A model generated the notes under the pieces. It was not told the DNA's origin and made no database searches. It saw nothing but the letters and a program-made list of their open reading frames with translations. Both the position numbers and the translations under genes were made by a program. Below, one piece after another: positions 1-12,243 of a DNA stretch of 64,000 nt. The first letter of the stretch is position 1, and each line of letters begins with the position of its first letter. This stretch comes from Heliocybe sulcata (taxonomy: Eukaryota; Basidiomycota; Agaricomycetes; Gloeophyllales; Gloeophyllaceae). The stretch covers positions 231,662 through 295,661 of the forward strand of contig ML213528.1 in the NCBI GenBank assembly GCA_004369045.1, written 5' to 3'.

Positions 1-1406
1 CCACACAGGCATTTATGTATTATCAGAATTATCCTAATGACCAGAAAATGCTGAAGAGCATGGTAAGCTCAGAGTCTTGTCTGCAAGCGCCTTGCTGATT
101 CTGACATTAGGTCGGAATGATATGGTATGAACATAGTAGACCTCACTCGCTTCTCGGACTTGACCTTCTTCTTAGGTTCATGGAAACCCTTCATACGGGA
201 TTCTGCATCGACTTTGTCTACAAGTACGTGATCACCGAGTTTGGCAACGCAAAATACATGAACCATATCTACTGGTGCGTCCGACGTCTCTCCTCCTCGA
301 GTACCCAGGGTAACACAAGCCTTCATTCCAGGAGCGGCGGGGTGCGCGCACTTGTATCTAATCAGCAGAGTTCCGTGGCTTACGATCTTATTCATCGATG
401 CAGATCACAGTCTTGCTTGGGGTACGTCTTCCTGCTTCCATCCATGTCCTCTAGACAATCTAACCCGACCTAGGTGCTCATCACCGCAATGGTCCACGGC
501 TACTACGTCCGCCGCGTATGGATTCGTGAGCCTCGACCACCCCCTGCCTTCTCGACGACATCTCATCATACCTGCAGTCAGCGATAGGAACATCTTCCTC
601 ACTCTCCTCGTCGGCTTCCTCGCGACACTGCGCTTCGGTCAGTCACCTCCCCCGCTTTCCGCGCCAAACTAACCGATGCCTTATTGTTACAGGGTTCGGA
701 ATCGGTAAGTCTCCAACCGCTCTCACAGCGTACCGCACGCCTGATATCCGGCCGCGCACCCAGCCACGACGGTGCTCAGGTACGTCAACAAGTTCCGCAC
801 CTGAAATGAAGCAAATGCTAACCCCCATGCCCAGCTACACCCTGAGCGAATGGAGCGTCTTCCGCGCGAAAAAGGTCCCCCTGATGACCCTCGCCGGCGG
901 CCTCTCCTCCGCCGCCGCAGTCGACCTCATCGTCGCCGCCGCCCTCAGCTACTTCCTCGAAAAGAACCGCACCGGCTTCCAGCGCTCCGACACGCGCATC
1001 AACCTTCTTATGGCCTACATCATCAACACCGGCGCCCTCACCACCATCTTCTCCCTCATCATCGTTATCGCCGTGCGCGCCCTCCCATCCTTATCCCCGG
1101 CTGATATTTATAACTGATGTGTAAATGCAGTTCGCGGCGATGCCGGGGTCGCTCGTGTTCCTCGCGTTCGTCGAGATTCAGAGCAAGCTGTACGCCAACT
1201 CGTTCCTCGCCTCGCTCAACGCGAGGAAGCAGCTCATGAAGTCCGGCCAACGCGCGACGGCCTACACGTCCTACGAGCTCAGCCACGGCCGCACGGGCGC
1301 GACGCCCATCATCGAGGTCTTCCACGAGACGACGCGCACTGTCGACGGACCTCCCACGCCGACGAAGAGTGTGATGAGCATGGGCAAGGAATCGTATGCC
1401 GTATAA
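1..1406 (+). CDS. DUF6534 multi-pass membrane protein, copy A (5' end outside window)
   Basis: This is the 3' part of a spliced gene for a basidiomycete membrane protein of the DUF6534 family, whose biochemical role is unknown. The first bases encode TQAFMYYQNYPND, the end of the first helix and loop. Exons for ETLHTGFCIDFVYKYVI, a YYVRRVWI loop, the signature AGGLSSAAAVDLIVAAAL near 890-950, INTGALTTIFSLIIV, and VFLAFVEIQSKLYANSFLASLNAR follow. The tail ETTRTVDG near 1320-1350 is shared with the other copies here. Introns are about 50 nt, e.g. one ending before the exon that starts near 176. The stop is at 1404-1406. Seven helices are expected for a full copy and the N-terminal helix is cut off. 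No frameshift is evident. The family assignment is confident; the function is not known. Confidence 0.85.
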
Positions 1407-2689
1407 TCGAGACTAGTTCGTCATTGCATTTTCTTGCCTTTCCCCCGCTGTGTAAGTTATTTGTTGTATTGCCGTTTTTGTAGATACCCTTGTCGAGTTG
1501 CTGGAGACCAAGTCTATACTGTGGATAATTCTGTAATGCACCTTCGTTCGTTTACTGTAATACAATACAATACAATACAATACATAGGAAGTATACCCTC
1601 CGATACTGGTCTACTCTGGATACAACAGACGATCTTTCCAGCTGAGCTCAAGTGCGCGTTTCATGAGGACTTGGTGAGTGTTCGAATCTCCCGGAGGCTC
1701 TAAACAAACTCGGAGTCGGATCCATCATTCTTCTAGAGTGTCACTCCCGCGTCGTCATATCAAGAAGCTTCCATTCTTTGATTTACGTGCGGGAGGAGGA
1801 GATGCAACCTCAATCGCGCAAGTCTCAAGAGTTATCGGACTCGGTTCACTACAGTCCTTACCCGTGATTAATTGATTCTTGACACTCGGCGGTAGGATCT
1901 GGGTTCCCATGAAGTATGCATAGGCCGCGCACTAGCATGATCGTAAATCGGGGTTTTGATGATCCGTCCTGATCGTCTTCCAAATCTATGGACCGCTTCA
2001 GGCATCCGTCGACATGAGAGGTGGCGTCGATGGATGTCAGCATATCGACTAATGAGCCACAATTGTAAGTTGCGTAACGTACCAAAACTCATGGCAATCC
2101 TTCATTTTTTGGCCACCCAGCCGGGAGTACACAATTAGACTGAGATAGACCCGGGCAGACTCAATCGTAAGATGTTGCTGGGCGATGTTAAGCCCTACCC
2201 TCAAACGTCTGAGCCATCATCTGCCATCAACAGCCAATAACGATATGCGAGATCTCGCGGGGCAAAGAGAAGCGCAGTCCGGAATGATGCTCCGCCCATT
2301 CGCCAGGTAAAGTCGGGCAGCACGAGTTTGATCTGCATCTATTACCTCTCCCTCCGGCAGTTTCTAGCGATAACCTGAAGCAGCTCGAATGTTTACACTC
2401 GTATGCCCACCTCGGCTTGATTATCATGGCTTCATGCCGCACCTCCGCAGGCGTTCTCGGAGAGAGGGAAGCACACGAGCCGCTCGGACAGAATATTCGA
2501 AGCGCCTCATGTCCTGATGCTAGATCAAAATCAAATCAGCGTCTTCTCCAGCCAAGAGTATTTATGTCCCGCTATTCGAACGAGCTAAATTTTGGTGACC
2601 GACGTCTTCACTGGTTGTTGGCACCATCTCCCTATCACTCTTAGGCACTTCAGTCTTCCGCTGAATCCTTACCCTGTCGATCAGCTACC
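1407..2689. other. Intergenic, no gene seen
   Basis: No exon chain with homology is visible on either strand. A short pentanucleotide microsatellite (AATAC, about five copies) lies at roughly 1558-1583. The last few hundred bases should hold the promoter of the desaturase gene. Confidence 0.6.
1558..1583. repeat. (AATAC)n microsatellite
   Basis: About five tandem copies of a 5-bp unit lie just downstream of DUF6534 copy A. Confidence 0.9.
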
Positions 2690-4393
2690 ATGGGCAAGCC
2701 AGTCCAAGTCCAACCCCAGCCAACTGGCAAAGGACTCGACGATGACCTCCCTGAATATATCCCCATGTCTTGGTATGTGCTGGTTATTCGTCACATCATG
2801 TCCTGAGATTGATAGACTTGCCATCCACAGGTCCATCAGCGAGATACGAGCAGCCATTCCCGCTCGCCTTTTCGTCCGCGACACGAAGAGAGCCGTAGGA
2901 TACCTCATCCGCGACCTCCTCCTGGCCGCTGCTGTCTGGAGATGCGCCATGGTCATCGATCCCTACTTCAAGAGCACCGCGACGAAGCAGCTCCTCACGC
3001 CCCTCGGGGCTGAGGTGGCCAGATGGGGAGCCTGGCTGACCTAGTAAGTTGGGGAGCTCGGTGGCACTTGACTCCCGGTTTAACGGTGGCACAGTTGGTG
3101 GTTCCAAGGTCTGATCTTCACTGGAATATGGGTTATCGGGCACGAGGTAAGTCTTGAGGTCAGCAACATCTCGACATTATTCTTATACTGTCGGGTTAGT
3201 CAGGCCATGGAGCGTTCTCACCTGACAAGCACATCAACAACGTTGTGGGCTTCGTGCGTCTATTTCACGATAGATCAGCATGTGCATCGCTTAGTATGAC
3301 AATCGGCAGATAACACACACGTTCCTGTGGACTCCCTACTTCAGCTGGAAGATCTCCCACCACCGGCATCACATGAACCACGCATCGATGGAGAAAGACG
3401 AAGTCTACGTACCCAAGACCCGCAACGACCTCGGCATACCCACAGAAGAGGCAGGCCACAAGATCGACTACGAGGAGTACTTCGGGGACACCCCCATCTA
3501 CACCCTGTACATGCTCGTCCGCCAGCAAGCCATTGCCTTCCCTGCGTATCTCCGTGAGTGCCTCGCCTTGATGTCCAATCGCTGCTGCTGATGACCGGCA
3601 GTCTTCAACGTCTCCGGTCAGAAATCATACCCAAAATGGACGAACCACTTTGACCGTGAGTAGCCCTGTGGCTATTGTAGGTCCACGCGTTGATCACATC
3701 TCTGGGCAGCTCGGTCTATTCTCTTCACGAAGGAGCAAGCCTCCGTCGTATGGATGTCCAATATCGGTATAGCAGCGATGATATGGGGTGTCAGCAAGGC
3801 GTCCTCCATCTACGGCGCCTCAGAAGTGATCAAATTCTACGGCATCCCCTGGCTCCTCGTGTCCCACTGGTTCATCATGATCACGTACCTCCACCACACC
3901 GACATGAGCCTCCCACATTACCGGGGCAAGGAATGGAGCTTCCAGCGCGGCGCCGCTGCGACGGTCGACCGCGACTTCCTCGGGTGGCAGGGCCGTTTCT
4001 TCTTGCACGACGTCGCGCACTACCATGTCATTCACCATTTCTTCCCGAAGCTGCCGTGGTGTGAGTGCGATTTAGTTGCGGATGACCGTCGCTTGACGTG
4101 CAATAAATATCTCTAGATAATGGGGAGGAGGCGACGCAGTACCTCAGAGCCAAGATCGGCGAACACTACGCCTATTCAGACAAGCATGTGTTCAAGGCAC
4201 TCTGGGACACTTACAATGACTGCCAGTTTGTGGAAGATGAGGGTGCGTTATTTGTTGATTTGCTGTATTGTGAAACTGAGAGGACGCATGTGTAGGTGAG
4301 GTCCTATTCTATCGTAACAAACAAGGGAAAGCCTACCGGCGGCCTGCTGAGTCGTACCTGAAGGCGAAAACGGCTTCCCCAGTCTCGCAATAA
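2690..4393 (+). CDS. Fatty acid desaturase, delta-12 (FAD2) type
   Basis: This is a membrane fatty acid desaturase of the endoplasmic reticulum, most like fungal delta-12 oleate desaturases that make linoleate. I can join nine exons: 2690-2772, 2831-3043, 3095-3146, 3200-3253, 3310-3553, 3602-3655, 3710-4060, 4117-4242 and 4296-4393. They sum to 1275 nt, or 424 aa plus stop, the usual family length. The three histidine boxes are visible: HESGH across the 3146/3200 splice, HHRHH in the fifth exon, and HVIHH near 4027-4040. Box 1 is usually HECGH in this family; here Cys is Ser because the acceptor at 3199 gives S-G-H-G-A-F. The start MGKPVQVQ follows a short leader and no earlier in-frame ATG fits. 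Regioselectivity cannot be settled from sequence alone. Confidence 0.9.
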
Positions 4394-5742
4394 AGTTCTG
4401 CTTCACGAATGTCAAGTACATTGCTAGCTTGTCTGTCTTTCGCGCATTCGTTGTACACGCATTTGTTGTAGAAGTCGTGTAAGTATCTGGTCGACCATAT
4501 ACCCCTGCATAGAGCCTCTTCAGTACCAGTAGGCATTAGATTTAACGAATGTAATGGTTACCCCATGCTGCAAGTCGAGACCGTGTTAAGAGAGGCAAGG
4601 TGGCCACTTCGCGGTCACGCACGCACGTGACCATCACGCGTACTATTGCGCGTCTGCTCTCCACTCCTGAATCCTTGCTCCGTGAACAAACAACATACCG
4701 ATCTGCTTCTTAAAATACTACGTCCATTAAGGTATACTTTGGCTGTAGACATAAGTGAGAGACGGTACACTCTATGGGATCAGGTCCCGTCCGGTAGTGA
4801 CAAGGGCAGGCATTCAATGGACTATATGCGCATACACTCACATAGTATCATTGTTCTGAAGAGACAGGGCTGTCCACCATGCGGTAACTTGGACGTGCAG
4901 CATCGTTCCCGCGAGAATGCTGTTTAGCATTTTCTTTACAGATATCAGAACCCTGCAAACTGTGACGGATGCGGGTCTTAGAGCTCGAGAACAGGTCGCG
5001 CCTCCTTCGTTGACAGAGTCCGAAAATGCATGCGCAGCCTTGCTATGCCCCTGGGATAGAGATGTCCATGATGTTAGGATTTCCGGAGCGAGCGCGAGGA
5101 GGGAGAGCAAGCCACAACTCGGTAGAATGCGCGTCCGGATATCGACCCGTCACGCGTCAATTCCAGCATGCCTCGGTGTTATTAGCATTTGATCCATGAA
5201 CCGGGAGCTTACCCGACTAATAGATGACTCTTTTCTTCACCCACTCCAGCTTTTCTCCAATAGCGGTGAGCATGCATCTACGCACGTCTTCCGATCCTAA
5301 TTCCTCCAGTGTGGCGCTGGGCTCGTATGCGACGGTGCACATGAAAAGACAGAAACTGCATATCCAGGGGTACCGGTAAAGCATGATGCAGGCGCAGCTT
5401 CGGAGGTTCCTGTCGCGCCCCCTACTTACGACACCGCAGACCCGGCCAGAACGCGCTCCATATCGTCAAGGACCCAGCAAGGAAAGTCGCAAATGATATA
5501 AAGCAAGTGCGTCTCAGGCTCACTTTTGCCCCCAGCATGCATTTTCCGTCGCTTCAGCAGGCTGCGAGTGCGACATAGGTGAGAACAGACTTCACGTCAG
5601 AAATGACGCTCGCGTTGTTTGGCCGTGTGTCCCCCGAGTCTGCTCAGCTTTGAGGCCGGCCATGCTTTTTCCAAATTAGGCAGCGCTCGTCTTAGCACTG
5701 CTCATCTCTGTCGCGCCCTCTCCTTCAACTCGACCTGCCACC
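4394..5742. other. Intergenic, no gene seen
   Basis: About 1.35 kb lies between the desaturase and the HSF gene. Only short ORFs without recognisable motifs are present. The 3' half presumably holds the HSF promoter and 5' UTR; I could not identify a convincing array of heat-shock elements. Confidence 0.55.
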
Positions 5743-8117
5743 ATGGCCTCTGATCAGCAGGTAGCGCTGGCGCGAACACCGAGGGGGAGCACGAGCAACT
5801 TGACAAAGACAGCCCGCCAAGTTGTTCCGGCCTTCCTCCAGAAGTTGTACGAGTGAGTAGTTATCTTTGTGGACCTTGACACCAAACAGGAAGTCAATAT
5901 GCTTTTAGAATGGTTAATGATCACTCAAACAACGACCTCATACGATGGTCGGAGACAGGAGACTCATTCTTCGGTACGTGGCTGCTTTAGTGAGAGGACA
6001 GTCGTGTGGCGTTGACGATCGTGGTAGTGCTGGACCACGACCGATTCGCGAAAGAAGTGCTTGGGCGCTGGTTCAAACACCAGAATTTCAGCTCCTTTGT
6101 CCGGCAACTGAACATGTACGGATTTCACAAGATCCCTCATCTTCAGCAAGGCGTCCTGAAATCTGACGCTGATACCGAATTTTGGAATTTTGAGCACCCC
6201 AATTTCCGATGCGGTCAACCCGACCTCCTCTGCCTCATTCAACGCAAGAAGCAAGCACAACCGTCAGGGACTGAAGACCATCTTTTAGAAACGGCCAGAG
6301 ATCCGAGCAATCCTGCCGCAACCAACGGCCCATTATCCGCAGGACAGCTCCTCGACATCAATACTGTCGTCAATGGCATAGCTGCCATTAAGCGCCATCA
6401 GACAGCTATCTCAGACGACCTGAATGTTTTGAAGACATCCAACGAGCAGCTCTGGCAGGAGGCTATCGCATCCCGCGAGCGGCACCAGAAACAACAGGAC
6501 ACGATCAATCGAATTCTCAAATTCCTTGCCGGCGTCTTTGGTCAGCAAGGCGCTCCCAAGCACGACGGAAGTCAAACTCCGCCTGCAATGATGCCGCGGA
6601 AGAGGCAGCGGCTGATGATTGGGGATATGGATAGGATCGCGGGCAAGACGCGAGCTGCGGAGGTTGCGGATGTGGATGAGGAGGACGAGGAAATGCCTTT
6701 GAGGAGTCCAGCTAGCACGGATAGAGGTCATTCGCCGTTCTCAGGCAGTGAGTGACTTCATATACTGATGTATTGCTTATCTTCTGATTTCGCAGTCCAA
6801 ATGGCGCGGATCGATACACCGACATCTACCGTTCCTCCCTCCGAGGCTGCCTATTCTCCAGCACCGACTGATAACTCTATGGGCTACCTAGGCCCCGGCT
6901 TGTACTCCGGCTCTGGGTCTACTCCCGTGACTCCGGCAACTTTATTGACTCCCGCGAACGAAAGACCGAGAGGTACCCCGACAGTTGGATCGCCGCTACT
7001 TTCTTCCCCTGACAAACAGCTCGGTGTGAACAGTCACGCAGGTGCCCAACCCAATGGCATCTCCCCATCAATACCATCTATCCCCGCGGCCCAGCAGCCA
7101 CTCCACAACCCGACACAGACCGGTGACCCGTACGCGGCGCCACATGCAGACCAAGGTATCGGACCTTCGTCATTTAATCCCTCCACGATCACCTCGCTCA
7201 CCACGACAAACCCTTCCAACATGGATCCCGCATCTTTGCAGGCGGCGTTCCAGCAGATGTTCAACACGCCCGCGCAGATGCAGCGATTCTTCCAGGCCTT
7301 GAACAACGGTGGGAACTTCCCTGCCTACCCAGTGCCCGTGGACCCCTCACAGCAATACGGGCAGCCTAATTACCCGTCGGGGATCGACTCGCAGGGCCAG
7401 ACCCAGCAGCTGCAGCAGTACCGCGTTCCCTCGCCGGTGCTGTACTCACCACAGCCTCCGGAGTCGAGCCAACTGCAGAGCATGGACAACACAGGTATCG
7501 TCGAACCGCTGATGCAGGATACCGAGAGGCTAGCTAAGTGTTATAAAGATGCGGCCGAGATCGAGAGGGACGTGGAGGACCTGCAGACGAGCATCTATTC
7601 CTTGATCGAGAACCTCGGCTTGGACCCTTCCGCGCTGCACACTAGCAACGCAAACGGGATCGCGCCTACCAATGCCAACGGTGTGCATACGAATGGCGTG
7701 CATACTAATGGCCTTCACCACCCACCGAATCTGCACCTCAACGCTGAGCCTTCAACATCACAGAATTCCGATGACTTCGACTTCAATGCTTTCTTGACGG
7801 AGTTCTCGAAGGACGGGGACGTTAATGCGGACTATGGCGACTTTGCGGAGAAATTGGTTAACCAAACGCCTGGCATCAATGACAATCCTGCGGTGCAAGA
7901 CGCGTCGACGGAGCAACTTACGGCTTTCCTGGACGAGGTCGCGTCTAACGCGTCTGGCGATGCACATTCTCCCGCCCATTCCGCGTTCCATTCGCCTCAG
8001 TTGCAGCCTCAGAATGTGAAAGTCGGGCAGAAGAGGAAGTCAGATGCCTCCCCCCTCGCTGATCAGGTCACGACCAACGGGGACTTGGGCGGAGCGAAAA
8101 CGAAACGAAAGAAGTAA
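5743..8117 (+). CDS. HSF1: Heat shock factor-type transcription factor (HSF1-like)
   Basis: This is a nuclear DNA-binding activator of the heat shock factor family. Four exons join cleanly: 5743-5852, 5909-5973, 6028-6747 and 6796-8117, giving 738 aa. The winged-helix HSF domain spans about residues 27-131, with VVPAFLQKLYEMV, the recognition region FSSFVRQLNMYGFHK, and DTEFWNFEHPNF. A heptad-rich HR-A/B trimerisation region follows, with the TVVNGIAAIKRHQTAI and INRILKFLAGVF segments, then a basic PRKRQR stretch and an acidic patch. The long C-terminal half is rich in P, Q, N and S, as in activation domains, with a second possible coiled coil near 7530-7610 and a terminal KTKRKK. A related SFL1/SKN7-type factor is possible, but the domain order favours Hsf1. 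It is convergent with RPN8. Confidence 0.93.
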
Positions 8118-8420
8118 TTGGGGAAAGGGTAATGGGTTGTGGGAGGGATTTCGTTGGACTCCTTGTGTGTTGCTAGAAGTTAGTTCTTTGTATTACCATC
8201 GCTATTCGAGTTCTGCTATCCTTTTCCTACGTTATAATTGACCTTGCTGTTAGTATCTGCATTGTATAGTACCAGCACCCAATTCGCCAATAACATTATT
8301 GATTTCTTAGATATGATGCCGTTCCGAGTGAATCATTGAGATTGTCGATAAAAGTTGCATAAGAAACGTACAAAACACAGTATGGCTTACTGAAGGAAGT
8401 CCCGTGCAAAAATTCAGACC

Positions 8421-9633
8421 TTATGACGACTTCTCGTCAGGTTTACTGCTGTCCTTCGTCTTCTCCTTCTCGTCCTTCTCTCCCTTCTTCGAGTCGGCCT
8501 TTGCAGGCTTCTTCTCCTTCTCGTCCTTTCCTTCCTCGAGCTCCGCCCGTCCAATGGTGGCCTTGTTATCCACTAGCGCGTGCAGAGCAATCACTGCGCG
8601 TAGCAAACTACTGAGATACACGACCAACAGTTCGTCATTTGTGCTTGTAGCGAAGCTGGTGGTCAAGGTGGGGTCGGACAGGTTGGGGAGAAGGTTAAGA
8701 GCGTCTTGAAGGTGGTAGACGATTTGGTGGTTCACGGGCATCGTGCCCGCTGCGACGTCAGCGAGGTAGGTTTGGAGATCACCTAGACGGGAGGCGAGCC
8801 CGCGGAGGGAGGAGAGCTGTTCGGCGACGCGGGTGGAGAGGGTGGTTGTGGTGGAGTCTTTGATGTCGCGGAGGAGGTGCTCGACACCGATCTCTTCTGC
8901 TTCTTCTGCTTCGATTGCGGAAGGGACGTGAAGGAAGGTTTTCCGGACTTCAGTGCCGTCCTGGAATGCTAGCGTAAATTCAGGTGCATGGAAGAAACGA
9001 TGTCAAGACTCACATCCTTGATCTCCTCTACTGCGAAGTATGCGTCCGTCGGGATATTTTGGTTCTCTGGTCTCACGTCCACAATCACCATGACAGGACG
9101 TGCAATATATCGCTTGAACAGGTCATTGATCTCATGGTCCGACGCTCGTAACTTCGGTCCACTATGGTACCACCCGATCATCCGTTCGCGCGCTGCAGCC
9201 ACAGACCGTTCAGCTCGACATTGCTTGGGAGGCATGAACCGACTCACGGACCGTTAACCTTTTTGAACATCTCCCACATCTGCTCGATGTAATTGTGGTC
9301 CAAGAACCATGTCTTCGGGTCCTTCTCGTCCTCCTCGAAAGGGATACCGAACGAGTTCGCGACGTTTATGGACTTGCCGTTGTCCTGACCAAGTAGGACG
9401 CCGACTACGCGTTTTGTTGACCCTCTTGAGACGCTACGGGCATGATGGTCGGTTACCGAGAGCAGGACCAAAGGGTGCACGACTATTACAAGGTCAGCTT
9501 TGAGGCTACGACTTACTTTCGGTAAACATACCGACTGTTGTCCCTCCAAGCGTGTTGAGCTTAGAGGCATGGTCAGTAGTTATTTAGGACGGAAGCAGAC
9601 TCGGCGTACCTGTTCTGATGTGCTGCCGACCAT
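8421..9633 (-). CDS. RPN8: 26S proteasome regulatory subunit RPN8 (PSMD7), MPN domain
   Basis: This is the non-catalytic MPN subunit of the 19S lid, partner of the deubiquitinase RPN11. The start is at 9633 (MVGSTSEQ). An intron then runs to an AG before CTCAACACG, giving LNTLGGTTV, and a second intron leads to [16 protein letters not shown]. The ATG at 9570 lies inside intron 1 and reads the wrong frame. Later exons encode [45 protein letters not shown], and the helical C-terminal half with [20 protein letters not shown]. The protein ends in a Lys/Glu-rich tail ([20 protein letters not shown]), as is usual for RPN8. The JAMM zinc ligands are absent, as expected for this subunit. About 190 bp separate its start from SF3B2, so the two probably share a promoter region. 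Confidence 0.95.
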
Positions 9634-9823
9634 AATTGCAGTTCAAAGTAGAGAATACGCGAGAGAGGAACTTGCACTTGTGCCCGAACGCGTCACTGCA
9701 ATCGACGCGCGTTCCGTGTGGCAACTTTGCGGTTATTTGTCCTCCTTCCTGAAACAGCAATGGGCAAGCTCAATGACATTAGCGCCTTGGCCTTTGTCGG
9801 CGGCTGCGACGTTCTCGACCACT
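9634..9823. promoter_or_regulatory. Shared divergent promoter region, RPN8 / SF3B2
   Basis: Only about 190 bp lie between the two start codons on opposite strands, so the promoters of both genes must sit here or overlap the first exons. I see no clear TATA box. Confidence 0.6.
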
Positions 9824-11926
9824 ATGGCTACTCTAGTTGCCTCACAGGCCAATGGGATCAATGGCGTCAACGGTCATGCAGAGTTCAAAGGGAATGCAAA
9901 GAATCTCTCAAAGAACCAGTTGCGGCGCGCAAAACAGAAGCAGAAGAAATCGCAGGTCAAGCAGGTTCGTGGTAATCTGGTATGTCGTGGATAGCTTTGC
10001 TGAAAGCGGGTCAAAGGAGCCCAACGGTGATGCTACAGAAACCGATTCTGATGTGCAGATGAAGGTAGAGGAGGAGGAGAGGAAGCCGAGCACTGCGTAC
10101 GTACCCGAGCCTTTGGATGTCAAAGACCCGAGCCTCGAAGCATTTTCCAACGTCTTTGCCCGCTTCCAGCTTCCTCCCGACGAGAGCGATGTGAGTGGCG
10201 AACTATTGTTGGGTCCAAGAAGGTCTGTCTCATACCCTTGCTTCCATCTCAGCAGAATAAAGATCAAGATCCCTCCAAGGGTGAAATCATCTACTCGGAC
10301 GATGACATGGCCTCAGAAGGCGACTCAGAGGACGAGGAGAAGAAGCCTTTGTCCAAGAAGAAGGCGAGGAAGATGAACAGGCTTACTGTTGCGGAACTCA
10401 AGCAGCTCGTGAAGAAGCCTGAGGTGGTCGAGTGGTGGGATGTGAGCGCTTCGGACCCGCGGTTACTCCTGCATCTCAAGAGTTACCGGAACACTGTCCC
10501 TATTCCTGCGCACTGGAGTGCGAAACGTGACTACCTGCAGGGCAAGCGAGGTATCGAGAAACCGCCCTTTCAGCTTCCGTCCTACATTGCGGACACTGGT
10601 ATCGCGACGATGCGGGACGCCGTCAAGGAGAAGGAGGCTAACATGACGCTGAAGCAGAAAACGCGAGAACGTGTGCAACCGAAGATGGGTAAAGTGGACA
10701 TCGACTACCAAAAGCTACACGACGCGTTCTTTAAATTCCAGACCAAGCCACCTGTAACCAGCTTCGGCGAGATGTGAGCTAGTCTTCACATTGAACGTTA
10801 TATAACAAGCTAATTTACTCCCCTTAGGTACTACGAAGGAAAGGAGTTTGAGACACAGCTAAAGCACAAAAAGCCTGGTGATCTTTCACCAGAGCTGGTG
10901 GAAGCTCTTTCGATTCCCCCGCTAGCGCCGCCGCCATGGCTGATCAGCATGCAGCGCTTTGGACCTCCACCAAGTTACCCGACATTGCGGATACCCGGAT
11001 TGAATGCTCCTATCCCGGAAGGGTGCGTCCTCTGCTGTGAGTTTCACTCAATAATATGCTGATATCGCGTATTAGCGCCCAATGGGGGTTCCATCCTGGT
11101 GGTTGGGGGAAGCCTCCCCTTGACGAGTATAACCGGCCCTTGTATGGTGATGTCTTCGGTGTCATGCCGAAGCTGAGCGATACAGACGTATGTATCCCCT
11201 TTGCATGCCGTATTCGCCTGTTAATCGAATTTTGGCGTAGGTTGGTGAACCAGTGGACAAGAACCTATGGGGAGAGCTGGAACCCGAGGAAGAGGAGGAA
11301 GAGGAAGAAGAGGAGAGCGAAGAGGAGGAGGAAGAGGAGGAGGCCGCAGAGGCGCCATCCATGGAGGGCATCCAGACTCCCTCTGGTATGGAGACGCCAT
11401 CTGGTATGACGAGTGTTGTCTCTACTGTGGCTGGTGGTCTCGAGACGCCCGATTTCTTGGAGCTGCGGAAGAACCAGAGGGCGCCGTCGGAGGCGGCGGA
11501 TATGGGACAGCGGTCGCTGTACCAGGTTGTGCCGGAAAAGCAGACTGCGGTGCGCGGTCTTATGGGATCGGAGAGGGGGTACGATATCAGTTCTGTGGCA
11601 GGCGCAAATGCCAATGTTCCCGTACTCGGAGAGGAGAGAGGCACAAAGGTAAGCGGAGTGCGTGTCTTTGCATGTGCTCTGGTTCTGATGTGCATCCACT
11701 ACAGCGGAAAGCCAATGGTGTCGATATTTCTTTGGATGCATCCGAGTTGGAAGGTCTTTCGGAGGAGGAGCTGCGGAGGAGGTACGACGCTCAGTCTCGT
11801 GGAAATGCCGGTGTGCCGGGATCGAAGGAAGATTTCTCGGACATGGTTGCAAAGGAGATGGCGAAGAAGAAGCAGAAGATGGACAGAGACCGGGAACGAA
11901 AGGGCGGCAAGGAGTTCAAGTTCTAA
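9824..11926 (+). CDS. CUS1: Splicing factor 3B subunit 2 (SF3B2/SAP145, yeast Cus1)
   Basis: This is a component of the U2 snRNP SF3b complex that helps anchor U2 to the branch site, acting in the nucleus. The start MATLVASQ is followed by a basic segment NQLRRAKQKQKKSQ and then an intron near 9966-10005. The DUF382 region (LKQLVKKPEVVEWWDV, ADTGIATMRDAV) lies near 10390-10625. The PSP domain (YPTLRIPGLNAPIPEG, then QWGFHPGGWGKPPLDEYNRP) is split by an intron near 11024-11076. A long Glu run follows (about 11283-11345), then tail motifs SEEELRRRYDAQ and GGKEFKF at the stop. Domain order and length match the family. It is divergent from RPN8. Confidence 0.95.
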
Positions 11927-12243
11927 CCGGGCTCCCTGCTTTCTTGCTGACTTCCTTCATCTTGCGGCCGACTCGTCTGTGTCTTTAACGTCTATGTTAT
12001 ATATATATTGTACGAATATCATGGACATCGTGACCTTCATGTGCCCCTTCGCTAATTAGCGCCTGTCTGTAACGCCGAAGCACTGCCATCAGTTGGTCAT
12101 GGCTGTGTGGCGAAACGCTCACCACGACAGCGTTCCTTGAGCTAAGACGCCAACAGGCGCCCTAATATTAAGTGCGGAGTCTGTTGCTGGCCCGGTGAAC
12201 TTTCTCCTCTCCGCCGTCTCCTCCCCAGCGTCCGGGCAGCGAC
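11927..12243. other. Intergenic, no gene seen
   Basis: This holds the 3' flank of SF3B2 and the promoter of the arrestin-like gene. No coding exon or RNA gene was recognised. Confidence 0.6.

Noticed and set aside
11265-11852. Minus-strand open frame opposite the SF3B2 acidic stretch
   Set aside because: It is a shadow of the Glu-coding GAG/GAA run, giving Leu/Phe runs; the plus-strand protein explains the sequence.
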